Under the pieces are notes generated by a model that saw only the letters and a program-made list of their open reading frames with translations, had not been told where the DNA came from and made no database searches. From the NCBI RefSeq assembly GCF_000275845.1, contig NW_006766909.1:133284-173872 (forward strand): a stretch of DNA of 40,589 nucleotides, read 5' to 3'. Below, piece by piece: positions 22,101 through 33,855 of this stretch (positions are counted from its first letter, which is position 1; every line of letters begins with the position of its first letter). Made by a program: the position numbers and the translations under genes. Source of the stretch: Dichomitus squalens LYAD-421 SS1. Taxonomy: Eukaryota; Basidiomycota; Agaricomycetes; Polyporales; Polyporaceae.

Positions 22101-23210
22101 ATACCCGTCGGGTGGTCTCAATTTGAACGCCGGTCACTTCTCGCAACTCAGTACGTCCTTTACCTTCTCGCGATCCGACTCAGCGCATTCGCCGACCGGA
22201 GATATGTAATCTGTTGCTGACGCATCCCGTCCTCGCAGTTGCCTTGATGTGTCTCGCCCAGATCGCGTACCAGTTCGTATTATATCCGTAAGTTACCTTC
22301 CGGCGTTCTGTATTCTCGCCGTGGAGCTTTAATTGATTTATATGCCGTACAGGAATATCGGGTATGTCTTTTCAAACTGTCCATATGCTGGAGGAAGATG
22401 GCCGACTGAGACCCTTCCGCCTTATTCAGCCCTCCAAGAGGCAGATTCTCACACCTCTCCATGTTCCGGCTGGGTTCGCTGCTCTTCATCCCGTCATACC
22501 TCACAGTCATCCTCTACCGCGTCTTCGCAAGCCCTAGCAATGACGGCAATCTCGTTCTAATGGCCGGTACGTCACTTCTCCTGCCGTGCATTTCTTATTA
22601 TGCCCGCAATATCAGACAGCGAGACGCTGATGGTTCCCATGAACGACAGCTCTGGCACTTAGCACGTACGTCTTCTCAGCCTAGCACACCATCCACGCTT
22701 AGTTCCGCCCGGGACGATGGCACTGGTGGACGACGATACTGACGTGAAACATTCCGTTGCATCAGTGCGGTCCGGTACTGCGGTAGCACCTTCAGCTACA
22801 CTGCGATTTCGGTGCTGCTCAATTATAGTACGTCCCTCCATTCTCGCCTCCCTATCATTTCCCATGACCCCTCCCTCGCGTATCTCCGCCTCCCACCCCT
22901 TTGCCGTACATCGCTGACCGCTGGGCGCGCCCGTCCATCTCAGTGACCCCACCGCATCTCGTCGGCTACGCGAACGGCATCGCGCAGAGCATCGTCAGCC
23001 TGGCGCGGTTCGCAGGCCCCATCCTTGGCGGCACGGTACGTCGTCTCCGCAGCTGTTGCGTCGCGACGAGCAGAAGTGCCTGGGCTGATGTCCGCTTTGC
23101 AGTTGTGGTCGAAGAGCGTCCAAGACGGCCCAGCCGGTTATCCACTGGGCTTCATCGTCTGCTCGTGTGCCTGTGCCCTTGCGATCCTGCACAGCTTCTG
23201 GATCCGTTGA
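19195..23210 (+). CDS. MFS transporter with long central loop
   Basis: Sixteen exons join in frame into 843 aa: 19195-19491, 19555-19618, 19674-19727, 20132-20175, 20236-20456, 20524-20573, 20630-20737, 20793-21960, 22098-22150, 22239-22287, 22353-22361, 22430-22566, 22650-22665, 22766-22827, 22944-23035, 23103-23210. It is a major facilitator membrane protein, similar as I recall to yeast YCR023C-type transporters; the substrate is unknown. Visible pieces are the first helix block (FLLFMVEGFGQF), the loop motif GIG/ARG-like GAIGVARGTVASITD, FCWGFGGVSGAIVGGT, and the C-terminal helices ending LAILHSFWIR. A central hydrophilic loop of about 350 residues, encoded by exon 8, is rich in Ser, Arg and acidic patches and likely phosphorylated. 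Exon 11 is 9 nt. Intron 3 is 404 nt, far longer than the others. Confidence 0.88.
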
Positions 23211-23682
23211 ACGCTAGAGATGCGGTAAGCATCTCAGCGCCAGCTTTTACACATCCTCCCAAACGCCGCTGCCCTAAATCCACCACGACCGTACGCAAGT
23301 TTCTTGGAATATTCTTCCTCCCGTCTTGGCAGATCCGTTGTTGGTCCTGCATACCATGTTTCCACGAGTCGTCATCGCGATGCCTTAATGTCTCCATAAA
23401 TTACTCCTATATTTCTACACATGGACCTTTGCAGAATACACTCTCGTGAATAGCGACACAATACACGGATTGACAAGGATCGTAATGTAGCGAGAACTCT
23501 ATACAGTCAATTGCTGAGGATATAGCGCAACCCTGGAACGATCGGAGGTGAGTCGGTCTACATCTATGATCTAACAGTGCCGGTGCGACGGGACGGATGG
23601 CGAGCCCCAGCTCTCGCTGCGTCCTGGCCGCAGTTCAATGGGACTTTCCGCGTGCACACAAAGGGAGGAGCGGGGGTGGCCA
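23211..23682. other. Convergent intergenic spacer
   Basis: This 472-bp region lies between the stop codons of two convergent genes. It should hold their 3' untranslated ends; no other feature is seen. Confidence 0.5.
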
Positions 23683-26510
23683 TTACGACAGAGAGAGTTG
23701 GTCCAGTACATCCAGCTCACTGGGCGGCGACGGGAGAGCGATCAGGTCGGACAGGGGTGCGAGAGCGGCTAAAAGTTCACGTTCTTCGTCGTTGATGTGC
23801 TCGGCGCTGCCGCTGTCGTCGTTATGGTCGCCGAGCTGTGGAGGAGGAAGGTCCAAGGGGGTAAGACGAGGGGCATGAACGGCAACAGGGCGTCCACCGT
23901 CCTCCAGCGATGCACGAGTGCTCCGGTCCCGGCGAGTGCAGTTGTCTGTTAGGACGTCCTGGCTGGAGGCGACGATACGCTGGTCAGAAATGCGAAGCGT
24001 ACTACGTACCTGCGATGGCAAAGAAGATATATTAACGGCCATCATTTGCACAAAAATACGAGCAGCGCACGTCGTACTCACATGGTCAGCCCCTTCGTGC
24101 GTCGTAGCAGGTGCTATCTCGTAATCGGCGCCTTGATTTCCAAGACGTTCTGTGCCAACGTATGCCTCGAATCCTTCCTGGGCACCAAAAAGGTCCTCCA
24201 GATCCTCCTCTCCTTCAGCGTCGCGATCCTCGTCCACGTCCTCGTCGCATCCGAACAAATCGGGAGACCATAGCGATGAGCTTCCCGACTCCACGTCTTC
24301 TGCTGCAATGGGAGTGTCGACCGCAGACCCGTACTCGTGCTCAAGGGTCAGATTCATCATCTCGCCACCGAACTCGCATAGAGGTGCCGTTGATGCGTCG
24401 GCCGCGTTGAGTGTCGAAGGAGCGCCTTCTCCGGGCAATAGCGCAAGCTCCGGGAACAGAAACGATCCCATCATATCAGGGGGTAGCACTCCAGTGCTGT
24501 CGTCGAACTCGAACATCGACGCGTCGGACGAAGCACAGAAGGGTAGGTCGAAGATATTGAACGACGACTGTGAGAAGACCGGCATCGCGAACGGGTACGT
24601 GGAGTCAAGTATGGATGTGTCCTGGCTCTCGTCCTCTTTGATGACAGGTGGCCGCGTTGTGCGATCGTCCGGACTTGCACAAGTGGGCAGCGACGGAGAT
24701 AGAGGCGATGGGGGCGCTGAGTTGTCGATTTCCTGCTGCCCGGCTTGAGCGGTAGATGCATGGCGGCGGCGTTCTTCAGCCTCGGACAAAGCCTTCTCGA
24801 GCCCTTTGCCGTTCTTCATGATACCTTACAATCATGCACGAAGTCAGCAACGAGACCTGAGGATATACGCCGCGAAAAAAGTCTCTCACCTCTCTTCCAC
24901 TCGAGTGTACTCGCACCCCAATGCCACTTAAGATGGATAGCGAGGCTGTTAGGCAGGGAGAAGTTCCGCGGACACAGAGGACACGGATGCACCATCTCCT
25001 CGTCTTCGTCATTGTTAACGTCTATGGCAGAACTTTGAGCACAAGGAAGGTCCTCCGTAGACTCGTGGACGACTGCCGTCGTCCGTCGTCTCTTCTTCCC
25101 TTGTTCGGAATCGCCCTTTCCCTGCTTCAAGTTGTCGAAGAGCGTGCACCACGGCATCGAGACACTCGCGGTTGATTGTTCAGTGGATGGAGGTGAAGAC
25201 GTAGCAAGGCTTTCGGGAATAGGGTGAAAACCTGTGGGAGGAAACGACCCGTAAGGGAGGTCGCTGAAAGCGCGGGGTATGCCTGTCGTATGAGGGGTAA
25301 GATGATCCACAGTCGCATGGTGAAGGTGCGGAACAGAACGATTGTGGACTCCTGATACTCGGGGAACGTTAGGAGGGGAACCCGATTGGTGCGTAGGGTA
25401 GGAGGTCAAGGAGGGCGGCGGGGGAAGATGTAATGGGAAATAAGGGACAGTGATGGGACCGCCGAGACTATGACCAGGTTGCGACCGTACTAAGGGAAAG
25501 GAGATAGGAAGTCCCCTCGTACGGCCTTGGGATGATTGCACGGGGCGTTCTACCTGAGGTGGATTGGAGGTTCTCAAGGCGCTATCGGAACGCAAGGGAA
25601 GTCCGCGAGACATGGAGACGAGGGCTGAACGTGGTAGCGCCGGTACAGATGTGGGTGGAAGATGAGGTGACAGCAGTGAAGTAGATGGATTGACAGGAAG
25701 AGGCCACGAACGCGAAGCGGATAAACGCGCGGTGGAGTTCGTTAGATATTCTTCGCTCCACGTTGAGCCTACAACGTGCTGAAACCCCAAGGAAGGGCTG
25801 TGTCGTTTGATGGCGAGCGGAAGGCCAGATTGGGTGTTCGCCAAAGGATGCAAAGGGAATGGGTCTGCCTTCGCTGCGTTCCTGGGAGTTGACCGTCCGG
25901 AAATGTCAACCAACTGGCTGAGGGGTGTAAGAGAAACAGGTGGCACGTTCTCGTCCGCACGCTTGTTGGTGCGCCTCGAAGGCGGTGGAACTGAGAGCGA
26001 TGTCGAAGGAGAGTTGGCACCCGACAAACAGGCCACGGCGCATACAGTCGACTGGGGTGTGATCACCGGTGATCCTGTCTCCTCTGTGGGTGTGTACGCT
26101 TTCTTGAACATGACGCGCCACGAGTACTCGAACATAGGCTCCGGACCAGACGCTACAAATCGTTGCGTGTCGAGATATGTTGCATCGGTCACGGACGACG
26201 TCCTGCTCGCTCCGTCGTACATTTGGAATGGCGAAGGTGCAACGCGGAAGCTGACCAGCATCGAGCGGGGCACCTCCGAGGACGAGTTACAGGCATAGTC
26301 CGAGGGAGTATCCCGACAATAGTCAGAGACGTCTTCAGAGGAGTCGGTCCGAGGAAGCTTGGTCGGTCTGGGCAGTTTCAGATTGTCGTCGCCTGAGCCT
26401 TTGCGTTTCGAGGTTGGTCTCGACCTTGCCGCCTTGGTCTGAGACCGTGTGCGTGGGCGCATATAGCTGGTTGATAGTTCCGTGGCAGCGTCTCCCTGCG
26501 GTTGCAACAT
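23683..26510 (-). CDS. C2H2 zinc-finger protein, putative transcription factor
   Basis: Three exons (26510-24890, 24824-24082, 24009-23683) give 896 aa; introns are 65 and 72 nt, and the second is in frame and therefore easy to miss. A single classical zinc finger, CPLCPRNFSLPNSLAIHLKW plus His (C-x2-C-x12-H-x3-H), lies at about residues 510-530. A tryptophan- and basic-rich extension follows (HWGASTLEWKRG) and crosses the first intron into a helical KALSEAEERRR segment. The N-terminal 500 residues are Ser/Pro-rich and basic near the start (TRSQTKAARSRPTSKRKG, nuclear-localisation-like). The C-terminal third is acidic (DEDVDEDRDAEGEEDLEDL), as in activation domains. The nuclear regulatory role is inferred from this layout. 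The start could be the second Met (STSYMRPRTRS), 16 residues in. Confidence 0.85.
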
Positions 26511-27056
26511 TGAATCGACCGGCTCAGCTCTAGAGTATGGAAAGTGGTGCGGTCAGTATGATGCCGGAGGGAGTACAAGATAGCACTGACCAGAGGGACT
26601 GTCGTCGTCGGTGGGCGAGTTCGACGGCAAGGACGAAGGTATGTTTGTAGGAAGAGGTAGGATCGCACTCGGTGTGAAAGGATCTGTCGAAGATCACGAC
26701 TGCGTCACTCGAGAAAACTGTGCCAAACCCTCTCGGTATGCGAGTTGCCCCATCCTCGGGTCCGAGTCGATCCACGCCCTTCCTGGACCCCGTCCCGCGC
26801 CGCTTTTCGAGGCTCGGATCAATATTATGTGGGTTTTCAGACTTACCAAGGTGTGTAAGGCAGTCCAACATGCGCAACCCCACACAGCTTCTGTCAGGAC
26901 ATGCTAGCGGCATTCAATATCACTGGATAGCTCGTATCACAGACTCGGGCATGGGCTACAAGGGCTCGTATATGTGCAAGGACAACCAGCATCGACGTCG
27001 ATGGCGGGGCACCCGGGAGACAAACATCGGGGACTTTGGTCGAGATGCGCGCGCCG
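26511..27056. other. Spacer between tandem minus-strand genes
   Basis: About 550 bp that should contain the promoter and leader of the zinc-finger gene. A 127-codon minus-strand open frame here (26530-26913) has no domain and is not called. Confidence 0.45.
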
Positions 27057-27334
27057 TCACTTCTTGGTGTCGACCCCACTCGCCGGCGCGGTGCTGGTTC
27101 CTTGTGTGCTCGACGCCTGCCTTTCCTGCCGCTCGATCCGCGAACGCCCTGTGTCATGTACGATTCCATTGGACGAGACGAGACGCCTTGGATAAGAACC
27201 AGGGACTTACAATCGAGCTTCTCCGAAGGCCGCTTTCCCTCCGCCTCCTGCATCTGTCGTCTCTCTACGATCGTTTGTTTCGCATAGTAGTAGCTCACGC
27301 CAGCCGCCACGATCAGGCTGCCCCAGCCCAACAT
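27057..27334 (-). CDS. Small mitochondrial-type membrane protein (DUF4748-like)
   Basis: Two exons (27334-27211 and 27148-27057) with a 62-nt GT-AG intron encode 71 aa. An N-terminal hydrophobic helix (LGWGSLIVAAGVSYYYAK, residues 2-19) is followed by a basic/acidic amphipathic segment with the motif RRQMQEAEGKRPSEKLDW, the Trp codon being split by the intron. This arrangement matches, as I recall, a family of small fungal mitochondrial inner-membrane proteins. The tail is Ser/Thr/Ala-rich and ends DTKK. The frame upstream of the chosen ATG stays open (GFTRQ before it), but only with a TTG, so the ATG at 27334 is preferred. Too small to be found easily by gene predictors. Confidence 0.75.
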
Positions 27335-29633
27335 CTGTCTCGTGAATCCCAAAGGTCAACCGCCAGCCCGTGCACGTCGAGAATCCTGTAGACTTGCCAT
27401 GCTTTGAGGGGTGTTCATGCTCGAAAGTCTGGTTGCCCAGAGGCGACCAGCTGCCCCTACCGCGAGTGTAACACAGTGGAGATAGAAACAGTAACGAAGG
27501 TGGGCGGCCAGAGGTTACAGGACTGATTATTAATGTCTTCTTCAACCCTTAGCGCCCGCCAATGTCTTCGTGTCGGGTTACTGGTGGCTCCCGGAAATAC
27601 TTGTTCCTGCGAGGCTCAAACTGGCGTGAAAGATCTAGGCAGTTTTTTCTTTGTCTAATAACAAACATGGCCCAAAAGATGGCAAAGATTGAACAAGGGG
27701 CAAAAAGCACAGCTACATCGAACGTCCTTAGCAACTCCTAGTTTCGATCTAGGGACTTCAGGGTGTCAGAATATATGAGCCCTGCACGCTTCCACTGCGT
27801 CAAGTTGCTATAGACGGAATATCTCACATTTGGTTATATAGACGCCTGACAGTCCTGGACATCAACCCATTGCCCATTATCCGTCAACTCCGCCGACTTG
27901 ATCCCCCTTGAACACCACCACCACATCACCTAAAAGAGACGATATATCCGTTCCAGCGGGCAGGCCATAGCGCCCTTACCACAAGCCTTCTAGCATGTAA
28001 TCCAAATAAGCTGCGTAAAGCGTTGCACCGGTAGCTACACTTGCGGACTTGAACGTACCGGCGCCGTGGTCAGATCACACGTTATAGCGTGGTGAAAAGC
28101 CAGGTGATGCTTTCCCCGCAAGGCTTCCTTTGGCTTTGGCGTTCCTCTTCGATAGCTGTCCGTGACATCTACACGGCGACTCGTATACAGCCGCTTTGTG
28201 GACGTGTGGGGCTGCACCAGAAGCAACCGCATCACCTGTTTCGACTTCCATCCACTCCCACTCTAGCATCTCACGACCCTAGAGTATCAGGCCGCGTCGA
28301 CTTTGACCTCCTGGTCGGTCATGCGCCTCGACCGAGCGCCGCCACCTAGGCTCACGTACGTGCGCCATGCTGTCTTGATCACCGCGCGATACGATGTTGC
28401 GGTACGGATCCCACAGGCTGTTGAAACATCGTTTAGACTTCATCCACCTCGGCGAGCTAGGCCATATGGCTCTGCAACCACATGGTCACTCGCTCATATA
28501 AACTACTGAAGCACTGACAGCGTTCGAGCGCCGTCCATGCCAGTGGTCCGACGCATGGCTTGGGTTCGGATATGAACAAACCTTGCACGGGAGGTAATTT
28601 GTTCGCCGCTTCAGATGCAGCCCCATCCGTCGACGACTGCGTTATCGGCACGGCCGGGGGCAGTCTACGAGTACGCAGTTGTGCAAACAGTCGAGCAGCG
28701 CCAATCCCTCCCACCCAGACCGCGACGATCCTCGCACGACCGCCTTCCAAGGTCCTCACATTAGAAACCCAGAGCACCGGCTGAACCGATATAGTGAGAA
28801 TCCTGGCCAGGCTCGGCCGCCACAACGCCGCGGTCCATTCAGGTAGCCTATCTGTTCCATCTCACCGCTCCTGGCCCGCCTGGCCCCTTCGAAGACATAT
28901 GGTCTCACCCGGGGGTTCCATTGAAACGAAACTCGGCGGCTTCCTTGGCTTCGATGCCAGAAAGAACGCTGAAGACCTTTTCTTGGGGTGCCTCGGTTCG
29001 CTAGCCTGTCAATACTGTCCCACTACCATAATAGCAGGATGCATGCCTGATAACGGAACCGAGCGCGGTCGAGAGTTCGTCCACGCTGTTATCGTCTTCG
29101 CGGGGAATTCACACAGGGGAGCTTGGAGTTGAAACGTTATTTGAGATAGAACGAGCAAGTAGTGTAGGACTAGACTGGGGGCGAGCGGTAGTAAGGTTCG
29201 TCCAGGAATGATCATGATGTACATCTCGAGGGCACGTTACATTTCGTTGAGGAACGCGTCAGGGGTGAGTGGGTGCGAAATCGCGAGAATGCGAGAGCCG
29301 AGTCTGGGAAGAGTCGAGCGTCGCGGGGAAGCTTGAGAGGGGTACTGGTACTATACTACATCGTGCGAAAGCAATAGGAGGCGGCGAAGGGACCAAGAAG
29401 AGACACACCCACGACTGAGGCCATCGCAACAACGCAGAGCCGGGTCTCGAGAGAGCGATGAGGTGGGAAGCGGGGCTCACGGCCCGTGGATATCGGTACA
29501 AATACAACGCGTGCACAGCGATGTGGGTCTGCCGCGCGTACGCCTACTACGTCCAATCGTAACTGAGGAGACAAACACAAAACCAAGGTGGAAGGAGAGC
29601 GAAACGACCGAGGCCGGCGCCCGTGGCGGGTGC
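27335..29633. other. 2.3-kb gene-poor stretch
   Basis: Several open frames of 60-156 codons occur, none with a recognisable domain. One minus-strand frame (28457-28825) has a hydrophobic stretch and could be a membrane-protein relic, but no matching exons were found on either side. The part nearest 29634 is the 3' side of the sugar transporter. Confidence 0.4.
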
Positions 29634-31723
29634 TTACACCCTGAGGCCGGGGTCGGAGCCCTTTTCGTCGTAGTCCTCGTTGCGGACCTCGGCGGCCTGG
29701 TGTGCGATCTGCTGCAGCTTCACGACGTCGTCGCCGTCGAACAGCGCGGCGGTCTCCTCGAGCGTGCGGTTTTGGGTCTCGACGACGAAGAAGTACAGGA
29801 AGACGGTCTCGAACGCGAGCCAGCAGCAGTACACGATCTATTTCACATCAGGGGTCAGCACCCGAGCAGGGACAGGGGTTCCGTCAGAGCGAACGCGGGA
29901 CACTCACGTAGTACTTCCAGCCAATGGCCTTGAGGGCGATGGGGTTGACGTACTGGTTGAAGATAAGAGCGACGGAGACCGTGAAGTTGAAAACGTTGTA
30001 GCCCTTCGCACGGAGCGAATACGGGAGAATCTCGAGTGTGTACGAGACGATGAGCGGCGTGAAGGCAAGACTGAAGGAGATGCGTCAGTAGCTCGTCAGC
30101 GGGTACAACAGTCGCTGGACGTACTCGTAGAAGGCGTAGAACAGGAAGATGAATGCGATGACAGCGTGAGCGGCAGCGTGCGTCCCGTGAAGTGCATACT
30201 GGGCCGAGCAGACCGTCTGGAGGGTGAAGAACAACGTCATACCAGCCGCAGACGTAAGGAACAGGAAGCGGCGGCCCCAGCGGTCGACCTGGAACGACGC
30301 GAACACGGCCCAGAACAAGTTCCAGATGGCGAGGATACCGGTGATGAGCAGCTGGGTGAGGTTGTCCGTGATGCCGATGGTGTCGAAGACCTGGTTGAGG
30401 TAGTAGGACACGAGACCGTTGCCGGACCACTGCGAGAACCACGCGATGGCCACAATGATGACCATACGCTTGCGGTTGCCACGGGTCGCGACGAGGGCCT
30501 TCCAGCCGACGCGGTTCTTGTCTGGAAAAAAGGACTGTAAGCGACTGCCTGCTGCCGATGACTCCCTCCGAAATACTGACTTTCCTGGTCCAACTTAATG
30601 GCGGCCTTGATCTCCTCGAACTCGTAGATGACGAGAGGATCCCTCTCATCGCCATCCGCATGGTAGTGAGCGAGGGTACGGAGAGCTTGAGTGTCCTTCC
30701 CTTTGCTGATCAGCCAACGCGGGGACTCGGGAACAAACCAGATGAGGAAGAACTGGAAGAACGACGGGATGGCCTGGAGGATGGAGGGGATACGCCATGC
30801 CCAGTCGTTGTGGATGCGAGCTGTACCGAACGAGGCCCAGGATGCGCTGTGCAGAAAGCCGAGATCAGCGAGATGAACGCCTCTTCGTGAGAAGCCATGA
30901 CGTACACAATGTTACCTGAGTACCAGAGGGTGTTGTACAGTGACGACAACTGAGGACGGTACAGGGGGTACGAGACCTCCGTCACCAACATTGCAGCGGC
31001 GTTTGCTAAAATTAGAGTGGCAGGCGTGAGTACGAAGAACGTCAGGTGGAGCGCGGAGACTGACTTGCGATAGACAGACCAAAACCGAGGAGGAAACTGA
31101 ATGGCTCTCTCAGATTAGGGCGTCTCGTGAGAAGTTCATGGGAGTGCTTACCGAGCGCCAATGAACTGGTGGATGTTCTGGCAGGCCGTCTGGAGAGCCG
31201 CGCCTGCCAACATGAACACGGCACCAATCCAGATGGAGGGCCGACGGCCGATACCGTCTGAAAGGTAAGGCGCGAAGGGGTAGCCGGCAAGGGATCCAAT
31301 GTTCTAAGCAGTGGTTTGAGAACAGGCGTAAGGACAGAGGAACCAATCGACTACGCACTTGGATAGCGTTCAACAGACCGAGCGTGCCTCCTTGAGGATG
31401 GTTGAAGAAGGACTCCCATTGGTTCATAGATTGTAACGAATTCATCAAGGAACCGTCGAAACCATTCGTTGACGACGTGATGAGGCTAGGGACATGAATG
31501 TGGTGAGTTCCCTGGACAGTCTGGAGTAACGCAGAACTTACAGAAGGACGAGCCATGCATGGAGGGTAATGAGCCTACGGAGGTGTTGAGGTGAGCGCCC
31601 GCCCTTGGAGTAATGTCAGACATTGACGACGTACCTTCTGTTATTGTACCACTTCCTATTGGGGTCAATGAGGTGCATGAAGCCCGTAGGGGAGCTTGTG
31701 GTTACAACAGCACCGGGCGCCAT
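29634..31723 (-). CDS. MFS sugar transporter (lactose/hexose permease type)
   Basis: Ten exons give 520 aa: 31723-31635, 31574-31542, 31485-31359, 31303-31152, 31096-31065, 31005-30906, 30846-30581, 30521-30125, 30070-29908, 29837-29634. All nine introns are 54-70 nt GT-AG. It is a plasma-membrane sugar porter of the major facilitator superfamily. Signature pieces are NGFDGSLMNSLQSM in helix 1, SDGIGRRPSIW between helices 2 and 3, PESPRWLISKGK after helix 6, WSGNGLVSYYLNQVFDTIG in helix 7, DRWGRRFLFL between helices 8 and 9, and FVVETQNRTLEETAALFDG after helix 12. The QWSGNGLVSYYL motif points to the lactose-permease/quinate-like group rather than the yeast HXT group. Length and all signatures suggest a working transporter; the sugar is unknown. 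Confidence 0.93.
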
Positions 31724-31810
31724 GATGACGAGCTAGCGGGATGGACCTGAATGCCGCGAAGAGTGATGAGCTGGGAGAAGCTGAAGGAAGCGCGAAACGA
31801 GCGTGGAGGC

Positions 31811-31816
31811 TTTATA
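31811..31816 (-). promoter_or_regulatory. TATA box of the sugar transporter gene
   Basis: TATAAA on the minus strand lies about 90 bp upstream of the start codon at 31723. A CCAAT box on the same strand (31949-31953) is about 230 bp upstream. The spacing fits a fungal promoter. Confidence 0.45.
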
Positions 31817-33855
31817 CGAGCTGCGATCACGAAAAGAGGGAATGGAAGGGCCAGGTGACCGATGTTGACAGTCGACGTCGACGGTTTCTCCAGAGTTTCC
31901 CCAATTTCGCCGTCGGTTTGATGGTCCCGCACTCGCCCAGCCGATCCCATTGGCCCACGCCGGCCAGCCCCAGCTCTCGCCAGGCACATATCCACACGCC
32001 ATCTAGATCCGGACAACCACCCATCCTCCATCACCTGCGGTCTGCCCTCCTCCAACGCCTCTTCTTCCGAGACTAAAAGCTAGTGCATATGTTCATTTCT
32101 CCTGAGCTTCCGCTTGACAGGCACCGCGCTGCTGGCTTCGCCGCTAGATTGAAAAATAAGCACTTGCCGAGACAGGCTCCTTCGTCTCAGGGAACTGACA
32201 AAAACATTCGTGCATGTCGAGGGGGCCCTGCTCGCGTTCATTGACCCGTTCGTTCCCAGCGGCAGCCACTAATCGTACAATGTACGTGTGATTCTTCGCA
32301 AGTACTCCGACACGGCCGGGGAGAACCCCTTGACCTCCGGCGTTATCATATGTGAGTTTGGAAGTACTCTTGAACGTTTGCATGAGACGTAAAACCATGA
32401 CAGGAGGATGAAGTGTACCGCCGAGGCCTATGTAGTTGGAGACGAAACAAAACAGGATCCCGGACGGACCGCGAGTGCCGGCGCCAAAGCTACGAATGAT
32501 CCCGCCTCCCAGATTCCCACAGTGCCAGTGCATGTTGCACAAAGTTTCATCTCCCCGCGGGGAATCAAGCTCATCCAGGCTCTCCCCGTGGCACCGTCTG
32601 ACAGGCACAATCGTGTTTACATACTCCACACCCCGCAACAGAATCGATGCGCAGTCATTCACGGCGGCCTGCTGCGGACGGCTCTATTGTCGCATGAGCA
32701 GGAGAGAAGGGAGCGCGGACCGTCGGCATCATTGCCCCTCAAAAAGCCCCGTGCATGTCACCAACCGGCTTTTCTTTCCCCGCCACATCTCGCACATCGC
32801 AATCCGCGAAAGCTCGCATGGAGTACTGCGTCATTCGCAGCGAAAACCTGTGCTGTTGCGTGCGTGCACTATAACCTCCGAGGTTTCGAAGACACTCTCC
32901 CGTCCTGCCCGCCAAGGAGAAACAGCCTCAGGTCTGCGGCCACTCGTTGTCGATAAGACGGGCGGCCTGTCGTGATCTGCGCGGATTTGCTGGAGAAACT
33001 GGCTTGGCGCGCGCCCTTGCGCCACCGCGCTGATGTGCGTAATTACGGCAATATGTTCTGGCATGGCAAACCTGTCGCGAGGACTGTCGGGAGTGCGGTC
33101 GCAGCCGTGCTCGTGAGGATGAATGCGTTTGCAGTTGGCGGCCTTCGAAACTGAGGATATCTGGACGACCGTCACGCGCGGTGACTCTATTCAGGCGCAG
33201 ATGTCGAAGTCGGTACGGGAAATTGGGGCGAAAGATCTGCGTACGCTCTGGGTAGCGGCGCGAGAAGCAGGCATGACGTCTTCTCTTGGTCCTCCAGAGC
33301 TACATAGCAGCTGGCAATTGCAACGGACGCGGACGCCAACATACTGCTGTCCCTGTAGCGATAAAACGGTGGTGACAAGGTGCCTACATAGTATCGCACG
33401 GTCTAACCTCGGGGTATTCACGACATCGCTCAAAGTGTAGCGCCGTGCGCCCAGGGTTTGTATACTCTGCCAATGCAGCTCGTACCACACTCAGACCTGC
33501 TCGCGACGTTTCAGTGGCACTTCAGGGAGTTTTCATGGGAATGTGGAAGGATCCACGGAATACGATTGAGGCCGGATTCGTTGGAGGCGTTATGTAGTAG
33601 CTAATGATTGGGCTGTAGGATCCGATGGTGAATTGTGTGAGAAGTCCCGAACAATTTGTAAGGCAAGACAAGTAGAGAGCAGCAACAGACAACAATGTAC
33701 AGAAATGGTAAATGGAGAGGACAGCAAATGAGCGAGAATATCACGTCAGTGACGGGCTACGAGGCGAAACGAGTGTGTACACCGGCGATTATCATCAATG
33801 TATATGTCGCATGCGACACGCACGATGGACGATAGGGTAACAGCGGTCAGTTATG
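31817..33855. other. 2-kb gene-poor stretch
   Basis: The first few hundred bases are the upstream region of the sugar transporter. The remainder has open frames up to about 180 codons on both strands overlapping each other (32144-33175), none with domains or splicing that I can support. Confidence 0.4.

Noticed and set aside
24010..24081. Reading the zinc-finger gene as two exons with a continuous second frame
   Set aside because: The 72-nt in-frame segment has GTGAGT and CATCGCAG ends and encodes an out-of-character hydrophobic peptide, so it is taken as an intron.
28457..28825. Minus-strand open frame with a hydrophobic segment
   Set aside because: No flanking exons complete a membrane protein and no family motif is visible.
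32144..33175. Overlapping open frames on both strands
   Set aside because: Mutually overlapping, no domains, no convincing introns; treated as intergenic.
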